A stretch of 64,000 nt of DNA from assembly GCA_030847615.1 (NCBI GenBank), contig JAUMIR010000003.1, positions 20,713,001-20,777,000 of the forward strand, written 5' to 3'. The position numbers and the translations under genes are program-made. Source of the DNA: Gambelia wislizenii (Eukaryota; Chordata; Lepidosauria; Squamata; Crotaphytidae). The notes under the pieces are model-generated. The model saw only the letters and a list, made by a program, of their open reading frames with translations, searched no databases and had not been told where the DNA came from. This document shows, in pieces, positions 54,208 to 64,000 of the stretch (positions within the stretch are counted from its first letter, which is position 1; every line of letters begins with the position of its first letter).

Positions 54208-55793
54208 CTTCATTCAGGATCATGGGACAAGAAGCAAATTATGTGTTTCAAAAACAAGGCAAATGTCCTCGGAAATGTGTAGCTAAAATATGGCTCTTTT
54301 TGATGTAGGCTATTTTTCCAGCAAGTAAGAGAGGCACCTGAACATTCACAGCTATTTTTTTCTTCTTCAGAATCCACAATCCTCTGGATGGTGTTTCGTA
54401 GGTGCAGGATGGCCTTTGAAATCTCACTCTGGTATATCTTGCCAGGTGGACTTTATACATATTTCCCAGAAGAGGGAATTGCCTTCTGATATCTAACTTC
54501 AAACTCTAAGATTTAACAGTGGGTTCCACTCAAAACTCAGGGAAACTTTTTTTTTTTTAAGGTTCTTAGAACTTCCAGGATGCCAGCTGGGGAATATTCT
54601 GGGATTTATTAAAAAAAAAAGTAACTTGTGCAAGTTCTGGTCCCATTAGAGAAATTTGGACTTCAAAATATGCCAGAAAACCCTTTATTTTGTTCTCTCC
54701 TTAGCTCTGAAACTGGGCACATTTTTGCCATTGTTTAACTGCCCAGCAAATAAAGCAGAACATTCAAAGCACAGAGACTCTCAAGAGGATACAAATTCTA
54801 ATTTAGCTAGAAAGCCACAGCTTTCATATTAAGAGTTTATTAAAATTACAAAGTCTACAATACCCTCTTCATCTTAACGTTCATGGGATGTGCCTATTTG
54901 CATTTTAATGAAGATAATATTTGGATATTTTTCTTTTTGAAAAAGAAGACACAGAATTGTTATGGTTTCAGTTATACACTTCTATATGCCAATTCTAAAT
55001 GTCTAGAAATCAAACTAAGCCTTCAATCCCAAAATTGGGCAGAACATTAGCTGGAATTTTTGACACAGTAAAATTAAAGTTATTTTCTATTTGTTAAGTG
55101 ACTTCTAAGCCTTCAATCTTCAAAGTCTTTCCGCATGCAATGTAGACTGGTTTTGAAGATTTCATCTGCAATCAAATGGGCCAGCAATCTGTGTTAACTT
55201 TCAAAATATAAACACAGCCCTTAACCTGTTCAACTCACTAGTCCTATCATGGTATCAAGCCAGGATCATCTGCTCAGGTCCTTTGATCCACCAAATCCAG
55301 AATCTGATAGGCAACTCCTTGCAGCCTTATGCAGATTTGCACATTTGTTTCAGATGGAATAAAAACTAAGACCAAATGAAGTTCATTCAGTTGAATCTGC
55401 AATGTTCCAAAATGAATGCACAGGAAATTGAACATGAAAAAATGGGTATGCTTTCTGTTACTCCCACCTCCACCAATGTGTTCCTAATTCATTGCTGTTC
55501 AAGAGTTTGGGACATATCTTTCCCTGATAGTTTCAGCAGGAAAGCTGATTTTGGCAGGCTTTCCAAATATACATTATATATATGTTGTGCCACGTTATCT
55601 CTCTGCCCCAAATGTCCTGGAACGGCATGACATCAGTGCATTCTGGGTGCAAAAGGGTAATATGCAGGAGGGGATGCCAAAATCAGTGATCCAGTAACAC
55701 TGCTGTCAGAAGGGGTGAGAAGAACAATCAAAAATATTTGGAAAATGATTGAAAAACTATTGCTTGAATATTGTGAAGCCCTGAATTCTGGAC
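54208..55793. other. no gene or repeat recognised
   Basis: AT-rich, with poly(T) near 54,548 and poly(A) near 54,611. No signature. Confidence 0.45.
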
Positions 55794-56826
55794 TGATGAG
55801 ACTCTTTGCAGTTTGAGGCTTAATCTACCCAAAATTTGCACAGGGTTGTTTTGCACAAAACCCAGCACGTTCTGTGCATAAGACAGCATTTTCTACTTAG
55901 GAAATAATATTTCTGTGCATAACTGTCATTCTATGCACAAAAATAAATGTTGTTTCTTGGAAGAAAATGCTGTTTTCTCCACAGAACAAACCGAAGCAGG
56001 AGGCCCGGGAGGGCAGCGACGGCGGCAAGCTAGGGAGGAGAAGGGTGCCGAAGCAGCCGCAAGCGCCTCGTGGAAACACGCCACGGCCTTGTGGAAGGCC
56101 TGGGCAAGTGGCGGGGTGAGGGGCGTGGGCGGAGGCACACGTGGCTCGGGGCCGAAGCCGCTGGAGGCCTGCGAATGTGGCGAAGGCCCAAAGTGAGAGA
56201 CTGCGAGGGGGTTTAGGCAGTGCGGCCATGTGGCCACACGGTGGGACAAAGAGGAGGGACAAAGGGGGCAAAAAAAGGGGGGGACTCAAGCAGGCAAAAA
56301 AGTAAATTCAAGAATTAATTAATTACACTAATTAAACTAATTAATTAAGCTAATCACCGCTCCCGTCAAATGAAAAGCAACTCAACCAAAAGCAAACCCA
56401 AAGAAATAAAGTTAATTCCCAAATTATCCAGTTGATAAAACTTAGGTAATCAAATCCAACACTAAATCACACAATCACACTGCTGGGCTGCCCAATCATA
56501 CAACATGCAAGCATAGCCCAGCTAACTTAGCTCTCCCTCGTGGCTGGAAAAGAAGTTCCAGGAGATGGATGTTCTCCCCTCCTTCGATCAAGTGGAAAAG
56601 AGGAGGAGGCCAGGGCGGCAATGGGTAAAATAGGCCCTGCCAGAACTCCAACCCTGCCTCCTCTTAGCCAGGGCATGTCTATGCCCTGGCCAACCCCTGT
56701 GCTCATCTCCCTTCCCATCATTAAAACACCTCCCCCGGATCTACCATTCTTCAGGTACGGGGGGGGGGTATGTGTCTGTTCTCCACAGAACAACCAAGTG
56801 TGAATTTTGCGCAAATTACATCACAG
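55794..56826. mobile_element. palindromic MITE, 'GGGACTTATTCTGTGC' family, interrupted copy
   Basis: Left part 55,794-55,989 ('CTTTGCAGTTTGAGGCTTAA', 'GCATTTTCTACTTAGG', 'GAAAATGCTGTTTTCTCC'); right part 56,779-56,820 ('CAAGTGTGAATTTTGCGC'). Between them is a foreign GC-rich segment. The far right end is cut by the LINE-X insertion at about 56,827. Confidence 0.65.
55990..56778. mobile_element. GC-rich 0.8-kb insertion of unknown type between 15-bp direct repeats
   Basis: TTCTCCACAGAACAA at 55,975-55,989 and again at 56,779-56,793. The left 280 bp is dense in CG dinucleotides, unlike anything else in the window. It is followed by an AATTAATTAA-rich block (56,313-56,350) and a moderately GC part ending in a run of G (about 56,759-56,768). 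No poly(A) and no recognisable protein. Open frames of 93-130 codons on both strands in the CpG-rich part are Ala/Pro-rich and not convincing. Confidence 0.5.
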
Positions 56827-57613
56827 ACTCCTCTCCATTGATGCGCCCTTGTCCTATCCATTGACACCCCCTTGTCATGGGAGAGAAGCTTGCATACCCT
56901 AATGATGTTTTGAGCTATGCTGGCAGTGGCATAATAGCGACCGGTAGGGTCTCCCATGCCAGACCGGTCAAAACTGAAGGGTCTGACAAAGAGCATCAAA
57001 GGGCAGGATGGGCTCTCTAGACTTATGGCAACCATCCTAGGAGAAGGAAAACTCTAATCCCAAACTCAGACAGATGGTGCTCGTCCAACCCTGTAAGGTC
57101 AACCATCTAAGAGAAGGAAACTCTAATCAAACCTACGACCTGAGGACCTCGCTGCTACCATCCATGCTTGCAAGGCCACAGCAGATGAACCTTTGGTTTA
57201 AAGGGTGAGGTCAGTTCTGTGCACGCTATACTCCACCAGAAAAATCCATTGCACAGGTTCAAAGGACAATTCCAAAAAATCCCTGTAGCGATAGGCAAGG
57301 GATGAAATGACAGGTGCAAAGATGCACTGGAAGCTGCAGACCCAACCCTGCATGTAGGCGGTTCAGGACTTTGGTCACTTGAGGCTGACCCGGGAGATGA
57401 CAGTCTTGTTCGGCAGCATCCTGAATGACCAAGCAGCCTTTTTTAAGGAGAGCACTGCTTGCTTCATATGGAGAGGGGCCTAGAAAATGTGGCCTAACGA
57501 AAGCTCATCCCCAACTACCTGGTTGGCTAGCTGTGGCCAACGGGCATCTTCTGATGTGGTCAAATCAAGGCAAAGAACAAAGGCACACACTGGCCTCCAA
57601 AGGTGTAAATAAA

Positions 57614-58440
57614 CTGATGCTTGCATGCTGGAACATTAGAACCATACGAGACTCTGCAGATAGTGGAAGGCCTGAGTGTCATTCTGCTCTAATAGCCATG
57701 AACTATCATGACTTAATATTGACATCGCTGCTCTTAGTGAACTTCATCTCCATGACGAAGGCAGCCTTAAAGAACACGGTGCCAGAGACACACTTTACTG
57801 GTCTGGCAAATACAAAATCGAAAAATGTCTTTCAGGAGTAGGCATTATGATTAAAAACTCCATTGCCTCCAAACTCAAAACCTTGCCAACAGGACACTCC
57901 GATCGCAATATTTCCTTACGCCTCTCACACATTCTTCTCTTTAGTATATATGCCCCAACTATGCAAGCCAACCCTGTAGAGAAAGACAAATTCTACACAG
58001 ACCTATGCCACCTCATACAAAAAGTCCCTGTAGAAGATAAAATTATTATCCTTGGTGACTTCAATGCCAGAGTAGGAACGAACTCTGAAGCCTGGAAAGC
58101 AGTCTTAAGTAAGCGTGGTGTTGGAAATTGCAATGATAACGGACACCTCCTGCAAGAGTTCTGTGCAGAACAACAGCTGACTATTACAAACACTATCTTT
58201 CAGCAGAAAGATAGCTTAAAGACAACTTGGATGCATCCCCGATCCAAACATTGGCACCTCATTGACTATGTTCTAATCTGCCAGAGAAACATTTGGGATG
58301 TCCGTCATACTCAGGTGATGCTCAGTGCAGATACCAAACAGATCATCGCCTCGTCAGACAACTTCCAGGCAAACCTACAAACAAAACTTGAAGACCATCC
58401 TACAGATACTTCTCCTACAGTGCTTTGGCATCAAAACTAA
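57614..58440 (+). pseudogene. LINE-X APE-type endonuclease
   Basis: N-terminal AP-endonuclease-like domain that nicks target DNA. Starts 'LMLACWNIRTIRDSADSGRP' (57,614, the usual W-N-x-R-T opening). A frameshift near 57,770 leads to 'VGIMIKNSIASKLKTLPTGH', then 'FSIYAPTMQANPVEKDKFYT', 'IILGDFNARVGTNSEAW' (GDFN block), 'FCAEQQLTITNTIFQQKD', 'TTWMHPRSKHWHLIDYVLIC'. The closing catalytic T-D-H appears only after a one-base frameshift at about 58,335. The typical Glu block (A-L-S-E-T-R) lies in the damaged stretch. Confidence 0.85.
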
Positions 58441-58869
58441 AAAAAGTATCCTCCAGTCTGCGAAATCCTCTGGTTCTCCCACAAGAAAAATCAAGACTGG
58501 TTTGATGAAAACAACCAAGAGATCCAGGAGCTGTTGGCAAAGAAGAGAACAGCTCACCAGGCATACCTCACCCAGCCAACTTGCCATGTAAGAAAAGCAG
58601 CTTTCCATCTCACATGTAGTAAACTTCAACAAAAACTCCAAGACATGCAGAACAAGTGGTAGATCAATATAGCAGAAAAGACACAATGCTGTGCAGATCT
58701 GGGTGATCATAGAGGATTTTATGAAGCTCTTAAAGCAGTGTTTGGACCTACTTATCAGGTCCAAAGCTCCTTATATAGTACAGATGGTCAAACATTAACT
58801 ACTGATAAAGCCTCCATCCTGATTCAATGGGCTGAACACTTTCAAAGTCTCTTTAGTGCAAATCGAGTA

Positions 58870-59882
58870 GTCCAAGGCTCAGCTATCCAACATATGATAC
58901 AACAACTGATAAAAAATGAATTGGACATAGCTCCCACTTTGGAAGAGACCCTTAAGGCCATACAGCAGATGAAAAACGGCAAGGCAGCTGGTATTGATGG
59001 AATCCCACCTGACGTTTGGAAACACGGAGGTCACGTACTCTACGATAAATTCCATGAACTCCTTGTGAATTGCTGGGAAAAGGGGAACTGCCATCAGATC
59101 TCTGAGATGCAGTCATCATCATCCTGTACAAGAAAAAAGGAGCAAAATCCAACTGCTCAAACTATCGAGGCATAACACTGCTCTCTATTGCTGGAAAAAT
59201 TCTTGCAAGGATACTCCTGAACAGATTAGTTTCTGCCGTTGCAGAAGAAATACTTCCTGAAAGCCAGTGTGGCTTCAGAGTCAATAGGAGTACTACAGAT
59301 ATGGTATTTGCCCTTAGACAACTGCAAGAGAAATGTAGAGAGCAGAACAAGGGTCTCTATGTAACATTTGTCAACCTCACCAAAGCCTTCGACACTGTGA
59401 GTAGAAAAGGTCTGTAGCAGATCCTGGAAAAACTAGGATGTACCCTCAAATTCCTCAAAATGATTATCTTGCTACATGAGGGCCAGCACGGTCAAGTCAG
59501 ATATGGCGATGCTTTTTCAGAGCCCTTTCTAATAACTAATGGAGTGAAGCAATGTTGTGTTCTTGCTCCAACTTTATTTACAATCTTTGTCAGCATGATC
59601 CTCCAAAGGGCTACGGCAGAGCTTGAAGAAGAAGATGGCATCTATATACGTTACCGTACTGATGGTAGCTTGTTTAACTTAAGCCATCTGAGGGCTCGCA
59701 CTAAGACTCTAAACTATCTAGTCCATGATCTGCTCTTCGCTGCTGCTGCTGCCCTTGTTGCCCACACAGAAGCAGCTCTGCAGCGCCGAACATCCGGCTT
59801 CGCCACAGCTGCAGAGTTGTTTGGGCTGGAAGTCAACCTGAAGAAAATGGAAGTTCTCTACCAGCCTGCACCACAGGACTAA
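58870..59882 (+). pseudogene. LINE-X reverse transcriptase, catalytic residues lost
   Basis: 'QMKNGKAAGIDGIPPDVWKH' (58,965), a frameshift near 59,100, then 'GFRVNRSTTDMVFALRQLQE', motif A 'VTFVNLTKAFDTV' (Asp to Asn), an in-frame stop at 59,416, motif B 'FLITNGVKQCCVLAPTLFTI' (Gly to Cys), and motif C 'DLLFAAAAALVAH', where the twin-primed copy has FADDAAL: both catalytic Asp codons (59,742-59,747) are GCT. It ends 'YQPAPQD' and a stop at 59,880. The enzyme is dead at every key position. Confidence 0.88.
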
Positions 59883-59894
59883 CACCACCATCCC

Positions 59895-60690
59895 CACATT
59901 GCCGTCGGCAACTCTGTGCTTAAGTCCATTCAGCAGTTCACCTACCTGGGAAGCATCATCTCCTCAGATGCCAAGATTGACACTGAGATCGATCACAGAC
60001 TAGCAAAGGCATATAGTGCATTTGGAAGACTTTACAAACGAGTCTGGAGTAACAAACACCTGAGGCGAAGCACAAAAATCAGTGTGTATAGAGCCATTGT
60101 ACTGTCTATTCTCCTTTACAGGTCACCTATCCCATGAAACATGGGTCACCTATCGCCAACCTCTACAACTCCTCGAACACTTTCATCAACACTGTATACG
60201 CACAATCCTAAATATACACTGGACTGACTATGTAATGAATGTTGCTGTCCTTGAGCAAGCAGGGATCACCAGAATTGAGGCCATGATACTGAGAACACAG
60301 CTGCGCTGGGCAGGGCATGTTTCTAGGATGGAGGACCATTGCCTCCCAAAAATAGTACTCTACCGTGAACTTGCCACGGGTCAGTGTAAGAGGAGCGCTC
60401 CAAAAAAAGATACAAGGACTCCCTGAAACAACACCTCAGGCTCGGCCAAATTGATCACCAACAATTGTCCGCGCTGGCCTCACATTGGGAGGCATGGAGA
60501 TGCACTATCCACAATGCTGCAGCCTTATTTGAGAACTCACGCCGAACAAGTGTTAAAGAGAAATGATAATGCAGACAGAATCACAACCTGGAAACATCAC
60601 CCAAGGAGACCTTCTGCTGTGCTTTTTGCAACCGGACTTGTTTATCTCGGATTGGCATTTTTAGTCATCAGCACACTTGCAGAATGCACA
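59895..60690 (+). pseudogene. LINE-X ORF2 C-terminal region with Cys-rich motif
   Basis: 'SIQQFTYLGSIISSDAKIDT', 'AFGRLYKRVWSNKHLRRSTK' and, after a small insertion at about 60,115-60,140, 'ETWVTYRQPLQLLEHFHQHC', 'HWTDYVMNVAVLEQAGITRI', 'RTQLRWAGHVSRMEDHCLPK', 'CKRSAPK'. The final part encodes the C-x2-C ... H/C type C-terminal motif in a shifted frame (60,610-60,690). This region is probably the part that binds the element's own RNA; that is inference. Confidence 0.8.
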
Positions 60691-60747
60691 GGATGAGTCC
60701 TTCCTGAATCTTCGTTTGCGAAGAAAAGCCAGAGAGAGACATCCCAG

Positions 60748-61214
60748 GCTGAAAATTTTGTGAAGACTTTCTTGCAGGAAGAAGAAAATGGTTAAACTTA
60801 TTTGTTATTTCCTTCATGAAGAAAGTTGGTGAAGAATTACATTCCTATCGGCAGCAGCAGTATACATACACAGACACAGAGTTGCAAAAGGAACAAGATA
60901 ACTTCAAATGTAAGTTAACAGACTAAACATACATAGAGCAATGGGCTATGAAACAAGTGAGAGTTTAACTAATCGCCAAAGAAAAGCAAAAAGAGTTTTA
61001 ATAATGAAAATAAAACTAAAGAGGATGAGAAGGAACCCACTCAAGAATAATAAGTAGTGGACTACCGCATGATAATTCAGAATTTTCTCACTGTGTTGTT
61101 AATCCAATTGTAACATCTTGGATTAATGTTCTCAGTTATTACAAGACTTTGCAGTATCTTTTAATTTTTATGCATGTGTACCACCAAAGTGCTTACTGAG
61201 AACATGGTATGTAA
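60748..61214. other. no gene or repeat recognised
   Basis: Right flank of LINE-X, AT-rich. Confidence 0.45.
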
Positions 61215-61735
61215 AGCTGTTGTCATTAACTGTTGTCAAATTGACTTTAACTTATGACAATGCTATGAATAAGAGACCTCCAAATCTCCCTATCATCAAC
61301 AGCCCTGCTAAGGTCCCACAGACTCAGGGCCATGGTTTCCTTGATTGAGTCTATCCATCTGTAATCTGCTTTTCCTACTGCCTTTTACCTTACCAAACAT
61401 AATTGTCTTTTCTAGTGAGTCATGTCTTTTATCAATATGGCCTAAGTATGGCAGTCTCAGTTTAGTCATTTTGGCTTCTAGGGAGAATTCAGGCTTGAGT
61501 TGCTCTAGGACCAACTGATTTCTCTTTTTAGCAGTCCATGGTATTTCTAGAAATTTTCTAGAGCACCTCATTTCAAATGACTTTATTTACATCCTTTCAG
61601 CTTTCTTCATTGTCCAACTTTCACACCCAAACATAGAAATGGGAGATATAATGGCATGGACAATCCTGCATTTATTCAATGATATATGTTGATACTTCAG
61701 GGCCTTGTCTAGTTCCTTCATAACTGTCCTTCCAA
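61215..61735 (-). mobile_element. RTE/BovB-type LINE, ORF2 C-terminus and tail
   Basis: Minus strand: 'MRCSRKFLEIPWTAKKRNQL' followed by 'PEFSLEAKMTKLRLPYLGHI', 'SLEKTIMFGKVKGSRK' and 'MDRLNQGN'. This matches the known C-terminal pattern of BovB-type ORF2 (W-x-x-P-W-T-A-x-x ... L-Q-Y-x-G-H ... K-x-x-G-x-R). Upstream 'ALKYQHISLN'-like residues occur with stops. The 3' end has 'TTGGAGGTCTCTTATTCATA' like the one at 1-160. Confidence 0.75.
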
Positions 61736-63314
61736 GACCTAGCACTCATCTATGTTGGCCACTTAAATCTGGGGCCAGCTTGGAACATTATGCTCAATTG
61801 CTCTATGTACATGCATTATGCTCCAAACTGGCCCCAGACCAACCATGAAAGTGGCCACACACATTGAGCCAAATCTGGTGCAATAGCCATCATTGTCCAC
61901 ACAGGCCAGCATCACATTGCCCCCACTGACCCACCCCTGTTTTTAGAGCCACGGCTGTCTCACTAGCCAAACAGCTCTCTGTAAGACCCTGGCCATCAGC
62001 ACCACTTCTTTTGATGTCAGAACAGGATTCCCAGATGTGAGATAAACAAGGAGGGGGTATTCTACTCCTCCTCATTGATCACATGGTTACCCTGTTCTCA
62101 CCTCAGCCAAAGTGATGATGTTGGCCAGGCTCTCGCAGAGATCTACTTGGCTGACAATGGGGTGGTGGTGGTAGCAGGTCCAATGGGGATCCACCCCCTC
62201 CCCTGTGCTACTCAGCACAGGATAAGGGAGATGGTGCTGTGTTTCCTTGTGGACAACTGGATCGGCCCAAATCAAACCTGATCTAGCTGTCCAGATAGCA
62301 AAAGAACCCGCGGTCACTCTAGAGTTTCTGAGAAACCCTGGAGTTTTCTCTGACTTTGCTTAGTTCAGAGCAAAGTTGAATTAATGCCCCACCCCAAAGT
62401 GGTTCCTTCCCAGAAGTAGCCATATAGCATCTAGATTGCCAGCATCAGATTTGGGTGAGTCCATCCCCTCCCCCAGTGTTGACAACCCCTTAGTCTTCTT
62501 CTGATTTCTTTACTGCAGTCTCCTGTCTGATTAATGACTGAACCTAGTTATGGAAAATCTTGAACTATTTCAGTGTCTTCATTGTCTGCTTTAAAGTGAT
62601 TAAAATCATCTGTGGTCATTATTTTTTTTCCTTTCCTTTCCTTTCCTTAATGTTCATTTGTAAACATGCTTTTGTACTTTCTTCCTTGACTTTCTTCAGT
62701 AATCATTGTGGTATGTATAGTATGGCATTTTTGTCCCCCTATCTCATGCATGATAATGTTATGTGTCATGACATACCCTTCTCTCATTTGCTGTCATCAT
62801 CTGTGTGGGCTTTTCTTTACAGTTGGAGGAGTCTCATAAATGGAAGCAGTGGCTGAAGATGCAGAATGAGCCAAAACACCTCTGCCACTGCTGCTGCCAC
62901 TGCCACCACCATTACCACCACAAACAACAGCCACAAATTATTGTCACTAATTCAAGAACACATTGTTGCATGCAAACGAAAACTAGTATATAGTCCCACA
63001 GCACAACTGGGTGCTATAACTCATGGACAGTCACAAGTCAAAATTTGGGAAATGGTTGAACTTATTATGAAAATATGCTTTTCCCATAGCTTTTCTCTTC
63101 CAGTTCCACTCATCACCTGTCTAAATTTTTCACCCATAAATGAAGACTTTTTGTTGGATAATCAAGAAAAACATGGGGCACAGGTTGACTAGCTAGAGGA
63201 CAAATGAATGCCTGATGACAAATGAGAAAGAAACTTTGAGCACAGCACAATGGGTTGTTGCATGCTTTGAGATCTCAGCTTTTAAACTAATTAGTACCTT
63301 TGGCAAAGAGTAAC
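61736..63314. other. no gene; possible old DNA element at 61,740-62,300
   Basis: 'CACTCATCTATGTTGGCCAC' and the interior style resemble the 'GGGCTTGTCTACA' family, but I could not match the right end, so it is not called. A Pro/Thr-coding (CCA)n-like tract lies at 62,885-62,930. No gene seen. Confidence 0.4.
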
Positions 63315-63322
63315 TAAAGGGC

Positions 63323-63606
63323 ATTGGAGCCCTGGTGGCGCAGTGGTTAAATGCCAGTACTGCAAGCCACCACGTCGCAAGTTTGATTCCAGCCAGCTCC
63401 AAGGTTCACTCAGCCTTCCATCCTTTCGTAGGTCGGTAAATTGAGTACCCAGCTTGTGGGGGGCAATTAGCTAACACACATTGGAAACTGTTTAATGCAG
63501 TGTAGATGTGTAAATAGCTATTGCTTAAAACAATTTGTAAACCGCTCTGATAGCCTTGTGGCTGAAGAGCGGTGTATAAATAAATAAATAAATTAAATAA
63601 ATTAAA
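63323..63606 (+). mobile_element. tRNA-derived SINE, second type, with 8-bp target duplication
   Basis: 'GGAGCCCTGGTGGCGCAGTG' (A box TGGCGCAGTGG), 'GCAAGTTTGATTCCAGCCAG' (B box), body 'AGCCTTCCATCCTTTCGTAG', 'GAGTACCCAGCTTGTGGGGG', 'GTAAACCGCTCTGATAGCC', tail (AAAT)n. TAAAGGGC at 63,315-63,322 and 63,607-63,614. Confidence 0.88.
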
Positions 63607-63614
63607 TAAAGGGC

Positions 63615-64000
63615 TAAAACAAAATCGTTGCACATACGTGCACTGAAAGAGAGACTTTTTATTTCCTTCCAAATATACAATTTGGAAGGAATACTATTTC
63701 CCTGCATAAATCACTGTTCCCAGAAACATTTGTGTGTTTTTGGTCCATAATCATTTTTTTGTAACCCCTCTCAATTTTGCACACAAATAATTGTGCATTT
63801 CTGAGCAGAATAATTTGCCAAAACACTTTAGGGCATGCAAATATCAAACACAAATGGCACAAAATTCTGACCTCTGCATTATTCTTCCCAACTGGGATTC
63901 CAGAGTTTCAAGAAAGCCTCCTTTTCTGGCACAGAAGTAGATCACTTCCTTCCCTGCACTTGTGTCACAACATCCACACCTCACCAGCAAACTCACTCCA
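63615..64000. other. no gene; inverted repeat at 63,663-63,691
   Basis: A perfect 12-bp stem (TTCCTTCCAAAT / ATTTGGAAGGAA, 63,663-63,674 and 63,680-63,691) with a 5-nt loop. Some motifs nearby loosely recall the 'GGGACTTATTCTGTGC' MITE but are too diverged to call. Confidence 0.5.

Larger units (their letters stand above)
56827..60738 (+). mobile_element. LINE-X, near full-length
   Basis: About 3.9 kb. 5' UTR of about 750 bp with an internal repeat ('AGAAGGAAAACTCTAATC' at about 57,040 and 'AGAAGGAAACTCTAATC' at about 57,114). Then APE endonuclease (57,614-58,440), linker, RT (58,870-59,882), C-terminal region (59,916-60,690) and a 3' end with 'TTTGCGAAGAAAAGCCAGAG'. Flanking ACATCACAG (56,818-56,826) and ACATCCCAG (60,739-60,747) could be a 9-bp target duplication with one change; the twin-primed copy also has 9 bp. 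Confidence 0.85.

Noticed and set aside
55897..56289. 130-codon Ala/Pro-rich frame in the CpG-rich insert, possible exon or CpG-island promoter
   Set aside because: Opposite-strand and alternative frames are equally open, there is no splice or start context, and the segment appears to be inserted sequence.
61740..62310. Fifth copy of the 'GGGCTTGTCTACA' DNA element
   Set aside because: The left end is similar but I could not pair a right end or match interior phrases.
1..64000. CRISPR array, operon, riboswitch or other prokaryotic system
   Set aside because: The window is vertebrate repeat-rich DNA; the tandem repeats seen lack spacers and no cas-like frame exists.

Overview
The window looks like intergenic DNA from a squamate reptile, probably a lizard. 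I see no protein-coding host gene, no rRNA or tRNA gene and no CRISPR array. The organism call rests on the mix of repeats: many CR1 LINEs ending in the (TCATAGAA)n 3' signature, RTE/BovB-type LINE tails, L1 fragments, L2-like 3' ends, and tRNA-derived SINEs of the Sauria type (A-box-like GTGTAGTG near the head, the 'CCACTGGGTG.CCTT..GCAAGTCAC' body). This combination is typical of lizards and snakes. The reading is from sequence pattern and remembered families; no database was searched.

Layout. 1-6.3 kb: RTE tail, CR1 pieces, a SINE, and a CR1 split by a TA-flanked DNA element with internal minisatellite. 6.9-9.4 kb: a short L1 with an 18-bp target duplication, a non-autonomous DNA element, and a CR1 with an uninterrupted 305-codon reading frame. 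11-17 kb: L2-like tails, a Penelope-like relic with hammerhead-like motif, a solo LTR with 5-bp target duplication, and palindromic MITEs. 17-33 kb: MITEs, SINEs, a duplicated 186-bp segment, a second copy of a repeat family with variable hairpins, and another minisatellite-bearing TA element. 33.8-35.7 kb: a non-CR1 LINE inverted at its 5' half (twin priming) between 9-bp target duplications. 36-37.5 kb: CR1 nested in CR1. 39.7-41.6 kb: a deleted L1 that keeps ORF1. 42.7-46.6 kb: a nearly complete CR1 with ORF1 (SGNH esterase) and ORF2 (endonuclease and RT), both broken. 46.9-54.2 kb: the largest minisatellite element, SINEs and MITEs. 55.8-60.7 kb: a MITE interrupted by a GC-rich 0.8-kb segment, then a nearly full-length copy of the non-CR1 LINE (called LINE-X here) whose RT active site has both aspartates replaced. 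61-64 kb: BovB-type tail and a SINE with target duplication.

The coding stretches are retrotransposon enzymes (APE endonuclease, reverse transcriptase, ORF1 esterase), almost all inactivated. They act together only in the sense of target-primed reverse transcription: autonomous LINEs (CR1, LINE-X, L1, RTE) copy themselves and may supply enzymes to the SINEs, while the MITEs depend on transposases not encoded here. The most unusual signals are (1) three copies of a repeat family that carry hairpins at the same positions but with unrelated stem sequences, (2) three Tigger-like TA elements that share an 82-88 bp GC-rich tandem repeat with different copy numbers, (3) the GC-rich insertion between 15-bp repeats, and (4) a hammerhead-ribozyme-like relic.
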